Shown here piece after piece: positions 57,720 to 64,000 of a stretch of 64,000 bases of DNA; the stretch's first letter is position 1, and every line of letters starts with the position of its first letter. The notes below the pieces were generated by a model. It did no database searches. It saw nothing but the letters and a program-made list of their open reading frames with translations, and was not told where the DNA came from. Origin of the DNA: Flavobacterium pectinovorum (lineage in GTDB: Bacteria > Bacteroidota > Bacteroidia > Flavobacteriales > Flavobacteriaceae). The translations under genes and the position numbers were made by a program. The stretch spans positions 291,445-355,444 of the forward strand of contig NZ_JAFEVZ010000005.1 in the NCBI RefSeq assembly GCF_022802975.1, given 5' to 3'.

Positions 57720-58601
57720 ATGTCAAACATCAGTTTAATTATCGAAGAGCGTGCTGCCAATATAGGCAATTTTATGGTTGGGAGGTTATTGCCTTTCCGC
57801 GAAAAAAGAGCCGTCGGACCATTTGTATTTATAGATCACATGGGACCGGCACATTTAAATCAGTATCAAAATATGGATGTTCCGCCTCACCCGCACATCG
57901 GGCTTTCAACATTAACGTTTTTATTTGAAGGAAGCATCATGCACCGTGACAGTTTAGGAACAGAATTAGAAATAAAACCGGGCGCAGTAAACTGGATGAC
58001 TGCCGGAAAAGGAATTTCACATTCTGAAAGAACCCCTGAATATTTAAGACAATCGGACAAAATGCTTCACGGATTACAGATTTGGGTCGCCCTCCCAAAA
58101 GAATTAGAACAAATGGATCCGAATTTTACCCATGTTGAAGCAGATGCTATTCCGGCTTGGGAAGATGATGGTGTTTTCTATAAATTAATAGCCGGAGAAG
58201 CTTTTAGCAAAAAATCACCAGTTCCTGTTTATAGCCCTCTGTATTTTATTGAAATTAAAAGCAAAGAAGCGAAGAAAATCAATATTGGAAGCCATTTATT
58301 CGGCGAAAGCGGTTTATATATTCTGGAAGGAAGTATCAAAAGCGGCGAACACGTTTACGAATCCAAACAGATTCTGATCACTAATGACAGCACTTTATGT
58401 GAATTTGAAATTACCGAAAATACCACGGTTTATATTTTTGGCGGACAACCATTTCCCGAAGAACATTTTATTTTTTGGAATTTTGTTTCATCCGATAAAA
58501 ATCTTATCGAAAAAGCGAAACAAGACTGGGCCGCACAAACCTTTCCAAAAGTTCCGGGCGAAACCGAATTTGTTCCATTACCTGAACCAAGAATTAAATA
58601 A
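57720..58601 (+). CDS. Pirin family protein
   Basis: A 293-residue bicupin. The N-terminal cupin has the metal site motif in VPPHPHIGLSTLTFLFEG with later HRDSLG and the ELEIKPGAVNWMTAGKGISH segment with Glu/His ligands; FVFIDHMGPAHLNQY is typical for pirins. The C-terminal cupin starts near 165 (PVPVYSPLYFIEIK). Bacterial pirins have quercetinase-like or regulatory roles, so no firm reaction can be given. First gene of a tight run with osmC-like (3 bases) and GNAT (6 bases) genes, which hints at stress functions. Confidence 0.92.
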   Translation: MSNISLIIEERAANIGNFMVGRLLPFREKRAVGPFVFIDHMGPAHLNQYQNMDVPPHPHIGLSTLTFLFEGSIMHRDSLGTELEIKPGAVNWMTAGKGISHSERTPEYLRQSDKMLHGLQIWVALPKELEQMDPNFTHVEADAIPAWEDDGVFYKLIAGEAFSKKSPVPVYSPLYFIEIKSKEAKKINIGSHLFGESGLYILEGSIKSGEHVYESKQILITNDSTLCEFEITENTTVYIFGGQPFPEEHFIFWNFVSSDKNLIEKAKQDWAAQTFPKVPGETEFVPLPEPRIK

Positions 58602-58604
58602 TTT

Positions 58605-59000
58605 ATGGAAACATTATCAGCAAAAATAGATACGCGTTTGTATCGTACAGAAATAACATCTGCCAGCGAAAACATTATTATTGCCGATGAGCCGCAAGAA
58701 ATGGGTGGGAAAAACTTAGGCTTTAGCCCTTCAGAATTGCTTGCTTCTTCATTAGCTTCCTGTACTTTAATTACTTTAAGAATGTACATTAACCGAAAAC
58801 AATGGAACGTTTCTGAAATTAACATCAAAATTGACTTTGAAAGAGATTTAGAGCAAAAAGTATCTTTATTTACAAGAAAAATTGAAATTACAGGCGAAAT
58901 TGATGAAGCTCAAAAACAGCGATTAGAAATCATAGCAAACAGCTGCCCGATTCATAAAACATTAACAAATTCAATCGAAATCAAAACTACATTAATATAA
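58605..59000 (+). CDS. OsmC family protein (YhfA-like)
   Basis: A 131-residue OsmC-fold protein. Conserved cysteines are Cys53 (ASSLASCTLITLRMY) and Cys114 (ANSCPIHKTLTNS). The N-terminal motif IIADEPQEMGGKNLGFSPSE is that of the YhfA-like group, distinct from the OsmC at 17.2 kb. Peroxide reduction is plausible but unproven for this group. Middle gene of the pirin run. Confidence 0.88.
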   Translation: METLSAKIDTRLYRTEITSASENIIIADEPQEMGGKNLGFSPSELLASSLASCTLITLRMYINRKQWNVSEINIKIDFERDLEQKVSLFTRKIEITGEIDEAQKQRLEIIANSCPIHKTLTNSIEIKTTLI

Positions 59001-59006
59001 TTTATC

Positions 59007-59291
59007 ATGGAAATCCAACAAATAAACGATACAAGAAGAGGTTATTTTGAAGCTGCAGAAGATGAAAAACAAGCAGGAAAAATGACCTATACCTGGGCTG
59101 GCGATTCAAAATTCATCATAGACCATACAGAAGTCAACGAAGAATTTAACGGAAAAGGTGTTGGCAAAAAATTAGTTATGGCAGCTGTAGACTATGCCAG
59201 AACCAACAATCTAAAAATCATTCCGCTTTGTCCTTTTGCAAAAAGCGTTTTTGACAAAACAGAAGACATTCATGATGTGTTATTTCATTAA
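59007..59291 (+). CDS. Small GNAT-type acetyltransferase (YidJ/YjdJ-like)
   Basis: A 94-residue single-domain protein of the short GNAT group. The acetyl-CoA loop is EEFNGKGVGKKLVMAAVDYA, preceded by FIIDHTEV, and followed by LKIIPLCPFAKSVFDK with the conserved cysteine. Substrate unknown. The stop codon overlaps the stop of the convergent ABC ATPase gene by two bases. Confidence 0.88.
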   Translation: MEIQQINDTRRGYFEAAEDEKQAGKMTYTWAGDSKFIIDHTEVNEEFNGKGVGKKLVMAAVDYARTNNLKIIPLCPFAKSVFDKTEDIHDVLFH

Positions 59292-60235
59292 GAATTAAGA
59301 CCTAAGAAAATTGTTAGTTCAAGCGGCAAATCAAACTCGTTTTCAAAAAATATCAATTGTCTTTTGTAAACAGTTTCAATCAAATAGTGACTTCCTCTAA
59401 AATAAGTTCTCCTGATTTTAACTTCCAAATCAGAATGTTCAACCATAATTAGCTGATGAGGATAAACTAGTGATTTTTTAGTTTCATCTTCGGAAAGTTG
59501 TAACAAATGAGTAGGAACCTCATTGACTTCTCCAAAAAGAGAAGCAACGTATTTTGAAGATGGATTTGTATAAATTTCATTTGGGTTTCCCTTTGTGATA
59601 ATTTCTCCATTGCGCATAACTATCGCTTCATCTGCAAATGACAAGGCATCTGTACTATCATGCGTAGCAATAATACAGGTTATTTTTTTCTGTTTTAAGT
59701 ATCGGAACAAATTTCGGCGTAAAGCATTTTTTCGAAAAGCATCAATCTGGCTAAAAGGCTCATCAAGCAAAATAACTTCCGGTTCTAAAGCTAAAACTCG
59801 TACCAAAGCAACACGCTGCTGCTGTCCTCCACTTAAAAACTTAGCTTTAACATTCGAAAACTGTTCCATTTCGACCATTTCCAAAAGCTCCTGAACACGA
59901 AGCTTTTTCATATTGGCAAAACCGTTAGAAAGAAACTTTCCTACGTTTTCAGCCACAGTTTCATAAGGTGATAAATCGAAATCCTGTGCCAAATATTTCA
60001 TATAAGGCATTCCGGGAATCAGGTTATATTTTGGACCTAAAACGGGCTTTTCTTCATAGAAAATCTTTCCTTCATCCAGATCATACAAACCATACATAAG
60101 TTTTAAAAGCGTACTTTTTCCACAGCCGCTTTCACCAATAATGGCAATGTTTTCACCTTTATTAATTGTAAAAGATACGTTTTTTATAACGGGTTTATCA
60201 GTATACGAAAATGAGATATTTTGAATGTCAAGCAT
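59288..60235 (-). CDS. ABC transporter ATP-binding protein (orphan)
   Basis: An ATPase of about 315 residues. I start it at 60235 (MLDIQNISFSYTDKP), because a frame opening 48 bases upstream adds no family sequence. Walker A GESGCGKSTLLKL, signature LSGGQQQRVALVRVLA, Walker B VILLDEPF and the switch IIATHDSTD are complete. The C-terminal ~90 residues (EVPTHLLQL, KIRRTYFRGSHYLIETVY) resemble the TOBE-type regulatory domain of PotA/FbpC ATPases. No permease or binding protein gene lies nearby, so the substrate cannot be told. Confidence 0.88.
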   Translation of the reverse strand: MLDIQNISFSYTDKPVIKNVSFTINKGENIAIIGESGCGKSTLLKLMYGLYDLDEGKIFYEEKPVLGPKYNLIPGMPYMKYLAQDFDLSPYETVAENVGKFLSNGFANMKKLRVQELLEMVEMEQFSNVKAKFLSGGQQQRVALVRVLALEPEVILLDEPFSQIDAFRKNALRRNLFRYLKQKKITCIIATHDSTDALSFADEAIVMRNGEIITKGNPNEIYTNPSSKYVASLFGEVNEVPTHLLQLSEDETKKSLVYPHQLIMVEHSDLEVKIRRTYFRGSHYLIETVYKRQLIFFENEFDLPLELTIFLGLNS

Positions 60236-60280
60236 GTGTTCTAATTGAGAGTTCAAATTTACAATGTTTAAATTCGAAAG

Positions 60281-60316
60281 CAAAAAAAAGCTGCTTCTAT
60301 TATGAAACAGCTTTTA
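60281..60316 (-). terminator. Terminator of the OmpA-family lipoprotein gene
   Basis: Minus-strand hairpin AAAAGCTGTTTC / GAAGCAGCTTTT with a six-base loop, followed by U residues, about 20 bases after the gene. Confidence 0.8.
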
Positions 60317-60336
60317 ATAAATTTTATTGTATTTAA

Positions 60337-61032
60337 TTATTTTCCAGCTTCAGCTTTAGCATCATTCACCATCTTGTCATTTGCAGTAATTGCAAACTCA
60401 ACACGACGATTTTGCGCTCTTCCTTCTACAGTTTCATTGGTTGCAATTGGATCTGCAATACCTAAACCTGAAGTTTTAAAACGGCTTGCTTTTAATCCTT
60501 TAGAGACTAAATACGCTTGTACAGAAGCCGCTCTTTGTCCTGAAAGTGTTAAATTATATTCGGGTTTACCTGTGTTATCAGTATATCCAAATATCTGAAT
60601 ATCTGTATCACCGTAATCATTAAAAACAGGAACTAATTTATCCAAATTTGCTTTCGCTGTACTTGTCAAAGTAGATTTGTTAGTATCAAAACGAACCGCA
60701 TTTTCATTAAGAGTTAAGCGAATACCTTCTCCAACTCTTTCTACATCAGCACCAGGAAGAGCCTGATCAATTTCACGTGCTTGTTTATCCATTTTATTAC
60801 CAATTAAAGCACCGGTTCCACCACCAACGGCTGCTCCAATAGCAGCTCCTAAAGCAGCATTACCTCCTTTTCCTAAATTATTGCCTAAAATACCTCCAAT
60901 AATTCCTCCGGCTACAACTCCAATACCTGCCCCTTTTTGTGTGTTATTAGCATTTTTCACAGAATCACAGCTTGCAAAAAAGCTACTTACAACTAACAAT
61001 GCACTTAAACCTAAGATTGATATCTTTTTCAT
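60337..61032 (-). CDS. OmpA-family lipoprotein with glycine zipper
   Basis: A 231-residue lipoprotein (lipobox SSFFASC, Cys22). Residues about 30-85 are a glycine-zipper segment (GIGVVAGGIIGGILGNNLGK, AALGAAIGAAVGGGTGALIG) that may pair in or under the outer membrane. Residues about 110-225 form an OmpA-like peptidoglycan-binding domain (IQIFGYTDNTGKPEYNLTLS, RAASVQAYLVSKG, AQNRRVEFAI). Such proteins tie the outer membrane to the wall. A lipocalin-like lipoprotein gene lies 26 bases upstream on the same strand. Confidence 0.92.
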   Translation of the reverse strand: MKKISILGLSALLVVSSFFASCDSVKNANNTQKGAGIGVVAGGIIGGILGNNLGKGGNAALGAAIGAAVGGGTGALIGNKMDKQAREIDQALPGADVERVGEGIRLTLNENAVRFDTNKSTLTSTAKANLDKLVPVFNDYGDTDIQIFGYTDNTGKPEYNLTLSGQRAASVQAYLVSKGLKASRFKTSGLGIADPIATNETVEGRAQNRRVEFAITANDKMVNDAKAEAGK

Positions 61033-61058
61033 ATTATCTTTTTATATAAAATTTATAA

Positions 61059-61559
61059 TTAATTGGCTCTTTGAAATTGGTAAACAACGTCTTTTGTTTG
61101 CCCTCCAACATTAATATTATCAATTAACTGAAAAGAACTTTCTGATACTCCGGCTACTTTCAACAAATAACCTTCTCTAACTTTTTTAGCTTTTACACCA
61201 GCATCAAGAATTTTCAAAATAAAAGCTCCCTGATTGTTGACACTCCAAACAATTGGTGAACTAAAAGCTGTACAGCCGGGAGCATTCAAAGTCATACTTC
61301 CTTTGTTATTATTTGAAATAAAATTCCAGGTACTGCCAATAAAACATTTTGAATCTGCTAAATCAAATGAATTTACTTTAATGTAATCTGAACCAGGATA
61401 AGACACATTGGTAAGAACCCAATTTCCTTTAAGAGCCACTTGAGTTGATCTGTCAAGTTTAGTCGAAAGTGCGGGGGCTTCTGTTGAAGCTGTTGACGAA
61501 GCTGATTTACACGAAAAAAACATCGTGGCAATCATGCAAATGAAAATAATTTTCTTCAT
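61059..61559 (-). CDS. Lipocalin-like lipoprotein
   Basis: A lipoprotein of 166 residues starting at MKKIIFICMIATMFFSC, where the Cys is the lipid site; a frame opening 9 bases earlier adds MYK only. The body has lipocalin-like features: LKGNWVLTNVSYPGSDYI near the start, CFIGSTWNFISNNNKGSM and a late SSFQLIDNINVGGQTKDVVY. Ligand unknown. It lies directly upstream of the OmpA lipoprotein gene. A -7 box candidate (TATCTTTG, minus strand) lies at 61611-61618. Confidence 0.85.
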   Translation of the reverse strand: MKKIIFICMIATMFFSCKSASSTASTEAPALSTKLDRSTQVALKGNWVLTNVSYPGSDYIKVNSFDLADSKCFIGSTWNFISNNNKGSMTLNAPGCTAFSSPIVWSVNNQGAFILKILDAGVKAKKVREGYLLKVAGVSESSFQLIDNINVGGQTKDVVYQFQRAN

Positions 61560-61610
61560 TTTGTACATTTATTTAAGTTAATACTTACGCATTTAACAAT
61601 TATTATAACA

Positions 61611-61618
61611 CAAAGATA
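61611..61618 (-). promoter_or_regulatory. Putative -7 box for the two lipoprotein genes
   Basis: Minus-strand TATCTTTG, 51 bases before the lipocalin start. The nearest TTG (61643-61645) gives a long 24-base spacer. Confidence 0.4.
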
Positions 61619-61678
61619 CAACTCATAAAATAGGTTTGGTTCCAAAATCTGATTATTTTCTTTCAAAATTAACACTTG

Positions 61679-61717
61679 TGCCATTTTGTCATTATAAATA
61701 AATTGGTATTCTATTTG
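61679..61717 (+). promoter_or_regulatory. Unusual conserved-looking motifs upstream of htpG
   Basis: A TG-x-CA dyad, TGCCATTTTGTCA (61679-61691), is followed by TTGGTATTCTATTTG (61703-61717), 43 bases before the htpG ATG. There is no TAnnTTTG box. The second motif has GG-N10-GA spacing, near but not equal to the sigma-54 GG-N10-GC pattern. It may be a stress-response promoter. Confidence 0.35.
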
Positions 61718-61759
61718 AATGAATCAAAATCATCTTATTAAACTAAAAAATTAAAAAAT

Positions 61760-63643
61760 ATGACAACAGGTAAAATTAATGTTTCTGTAGAAAACATCTT
61801 TCCCTTAATCAAAAAGTTCTTATACAGCGATCATGAAATTTTCTTACGTGAGTTGGTTTCAAATGGTACCGATGCTACTTTAAAATTAAAACACCTTATT
61901 AGTATTGGTGAAGCTAAAGTCGAATACGGAAACCCAATTATCGAAATCAAAGTAGACAAAGAAGGTAAAAAAATCCACATTACCGATCAAGGTTTAGGTA
62001 TGACAGCTGATGAAGTTGAAAAATACATCAATCAGGTTGCTTTTTCAGGTGCAGAAGAATTTTTGGACAAATACAAAGATTCTGCAAAAGATTCTGGAAT
62101 TATCGGTCATTTTGGACTTGGTTTCTATTCGGCTTTTATGGTGGCTGAAAAAGTTGAAATCATTACAAAATCATATAAAGATGAGCCGGCAGCACACTGG
62201 ACATGTGATGGAAGTCCTGAATTTACTTTAGAACCAGCTGACAAAACTTCACGTGGTACAGAAATCATTCTTCACGTTGCCGAAGATTCTTTAGAATTTT
62301 TAGAAGATTCTAAAATCAGTGGATTATTAAATAAGTACAACAAGTTCATGCCTATTCCAATTAAATTTGGAACAAGAACAGAAACTCTCCCAAAACCAGA
62401 AGACGCACCTGAAGATTATATCAACGAAACCGTTGAAACTGACAATATCATCAACAACCCGAATCCGGCCTGGACAAAACAACCTTCTGAATTATCTGAT
62501 GAAGACTATAAAAACTTCTACAGAGAATTGTATCCAATGCAATTTGAAGAACCTCTATTCAACATTCATTTAAATGTAGATTATCCTTTTAACTTAACTG
62601 GAATTTTATATTTTCCAAAATTAGGTTCTGATATGCAAATTCAGAAAGATAAAATTCAATTGTATCAAAACCAGGTTTACGTTACAGATAACGTAGAAGG
62701 AATTGTACCTGAATTTTTAACGATGCTAAAAGGTGTAATCGATTCTCCGGATATTCCGCTAAACGTTTCTCGTTCAGGCTTACAAGCAGATGGTGCTGTT
62801 AAAAAAATATCTAACTATATTACTCGTAAAGTTGCCGATAAATTAAAAGCATTATTCAATGAAAACCGTGATGATTTCGAGCAAAAATGGAACGATATTA
62901 AAATTGTTTTAGAATACGGAATGCTTTCTGAAGACAAATTCTACGAAAAGGCAGGAGCGTTTGTATTGTATCCAACAGTTGATGATACTTATTTTACTTT
63001 AGAAGAATTAAAGGAAAAACTAAAAGATAACCAAACGGATAAAGACGGAAAATTGGTAGTTTTGTATGCTGGAAATAAAGATGCGCAACACTCTTATATA
63101 GAAACTGCAAAAGCAAAAGGATACGAAGTATTACTTTTAGATTCTCCGATCATTTCTCATCTGATTCAAAAAATTGAAGGAGATAATAAAGACGTTACTT
63201 TCGTTCGTGTAGATTCTGATCATATTGATAACCTAATCAAAAAAGATGAAAACACAATTTCAAAATTATCAGATCAAGAAAAAGAAACACTTAAAACGTC
63301 ATTAGAAGCTTATATCCCAAAAGCATATTCTGTACAATTAGAAGCTATGGACAGCCAGGCAGCTCCTTTCCTCATCACACAGCCAGAATTTATGCGTAGA
63401 ATGAAAGAAATGAGTCAATCAGGCGGCGGCGGAATGTTCGGAATGGGTAATATGCCGGAAATGTACAATTTAGTGGTAAATACTAACTCTGATTTAGCTT
63501 CAAATATTTTAAATACTGAAGATAAATCAACTCAGGAAAACTTAGTCAAACAAGCCTTAGATCTTGCCAAATTATCTCAAAACTTATTAAAAGGAGAAGA
63601 ACTTACAGCTTTTGTAAAAAGAAGTTTTGATTTAATTAAATAA
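61760..63643 (+). CDS. htpG: Molecular chaperone HtpG (Hsp90)
   Basis: Cytosolic ATP-dependent dimeric chaperone. The 627 residues show the GHKL ATP site (FLRELVSNGTDATLKLKHL, ITDQGLGMTADEVEKYI, SGIIGHFGLGFYSAFMVA, GTEIILHV), the middle domain (LYQNQVYVTDNVEGIVPEFL, then NVSRSGLQAD) and the C-terminal dimerisation domain. A glycine/methionine stretch (GGGGMFGMGNMPEM) precedes the last helices. Its upstream motifs differ from the vegetative promoter. A strong terminator follows. Confidence 0.98.
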   Translation: MTTGKINVSVENIFPLIKKFLYSDHEIFLRELVSNGTDATLKLKHLISIGEAKVEYGNPIIEIKVDKEGKKIHITDQGLGMTADEVEKYINQVAFSGAEEFLDKYKDSAKDSGIIGHFGLGFYSAFMVAEKVEIITKSYKDEPAAHWTCDGSPEFTLEPADKTSRGTEIILHVAEDSLEFLEDSKISGLLNKYNKFMPIPIKFGTRTETLPKPEDAPEDYINETVETDNIINNPNPAWTKQPSELSDEDYKNFYRELYPMQFEEPLFNIHLNVDYPFNLTGILYFPKLGSDMQIQKDKIQLYQNQVYVTDNVEGIVPEFLTMLKGVIDSPDIPLNVSRSGLQADGAVKKISNYITRKVADKLKALFNENRDDFEQKWNDIKIVLEYGMLSEDKFYEKAGAFVLYPTVDDTYFTLEELKEKLKDNQTDKDGKLVVLYAGNKDAQHSYIETAKAKGYEVLLLDSPIISHLIQKIEGDNKDVTFVRVDSDHIDNLIKKDENTISKLSDQEKETLKTSLEAYIPKAYSVQLEAMDSQAAPFLITQPEFMRRMKEMSQSGGGGMFGMGNMPEMYNLVVNTNSDLASNILNTEDKSTQENLVKQALDLAKLSQNLLKGEELTAFVKRSFDLIK

Positions 63644-63663
63644 ATTTTCAATTATAACTCATT

Positions 63664-63697
63664 AAACCTGCAAATACATTTGCAGGTTTTTTTATTG
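63664..63697 (+). terminator. Rho-independent terminator of htpG
   Basis: Eleven-bp stem AAACCTGCAAA / TTTGCAGGTTT with a four-base loop and seven T residues, 20 bases after the stop. Confidence 0.92.
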
Positions 63698-63879
63698 TTT
63701 CAAACTAAGCAGTATTACCATAACGCATCAAAATAGTATATCGATAAATGTATCATATAAAATTTCATCATCGATTCAATACTCTACAAAACCAAAAGAT
63801 CTCAGTTTAGAGCAATTATAAAACAGATATCCTTTAGAGATCCTTTCTTTGATTTGACCTTTTCCGTGTTTATACTTAT

Positions 63880-63988
63880 GGCGTTTCCCTCTGGGCCGGG
63901 CTGTGCGCTGTATCTTTTGCGATAGAACTTTTTAGAATAATAGAAAAAACGAATCCCGCAAAAGGATGCCGCTTCCATCCCTAACGCA
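63880..63988. repeat. Palindromic intergenic element, family shared with 12.2 kb
   Basis: A locally GC-richer block. GCGTT at 63881-63885 pairs with AACGC at 63983-63987. Inside, TATCTTTTGCG (63911-63921) pairs with CGCAAAAGGAT (63957-63967). Its flanks match the element at 12140-12213. The rest of 63698-63880 holds no gene that I can see. The element may continue past the window. Confidence 0.65.
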
Positions 63989-64000
63989 ATTTTGGGTAAC

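Noticed and set aside
58430..58828. 132-codon minus-strand frame across pirin and osmC
   Set aside because: Overlaps two clear genes in antisense and has no recognisable domain.

Overview
The window is an AT-rich, gene-dense stretch of a Bacteroidetes chromosome, most likely a Flavobacterium close to F. johnsoniae. Pointers are type IX secretion (T9SS) sorting domains, a PorP/SprF partner, a PorE-like OmpA protein, a bacillithiol-system YtxJ protein, a subclass B1 metallo-beta-lactamase of the JOHN/IND type, flavobacterial promoters (TTG-N19-TAnnTTTG) and starts without Shine-Dalgarno sequences. No tRNA, rRNA, CRISPR array, prophage or transposase gene was recognised. All calls are by reading; no database search was run.

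Layout. 0-8.2 kb: pheT, then facing it a DUF808 membrane protein, a 39-residue membrane peptide, a two-gene secreted-protein unit (LRR protein and short type A CTD protein) and clpB. 8.4-17.6 kb (+): ytxJ, an OstA/LptA-like protein, a class III aminotransferase, a TPR protein overlapping aroE, a five-copy DUF349 protein and an OsmC protein. 17.7-29.6 kb (-): glycosyltransferase-coaE-histidine kinase-response regulator; fabV; the envelope/housekeeping run dapA-bamD-rpoZ-coaBC-DUF4835-recN; and a DUF6913 gene broken by one extra base in a C run. 29.6-34 kb: a 5'-nucleotidase split into two genes (+), then a YhhN-like membrane protein and ligA (-).

34.2-47.1 kb is the outstanding region: three minus-strand genes coding for a giant 3306-residue T9SS type B adhesin, a PorP/SprF outer-membrane partner and a TPR/PD40/OmpA periplasmic protein. 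The adhesin has two repeat systems. Near the N-terminus a ~155-residue module recurs five times, the first three each followed by Ig-like domains with a ~410-residue period. Toward the C-terminus 13 Ig-like units of 79-80 residues stand in tandem; ten are nearly identical and are arranged as a higher-order A-B-C repeat. About 1.1 kb of very AT-rich DNA without genes lies upstream.

48-64 kb: DUF6495, the S6-S18-L9 operon, a LytTR regulator (+), a run nadC-yihY-DUF2147-metallo-beta-lactamase-priA (-), a DNA alkylation repair-like protein (+), pirin-OsmC-GNAT (+), an orphan ABC ATPase, two lipoproteins and htpG (+). Rho-independent hairpins close most units. Three intergenic regions carry structured palindromic elements that look like dispersed repeats (8.9, 12.2 and 63.9 kb).
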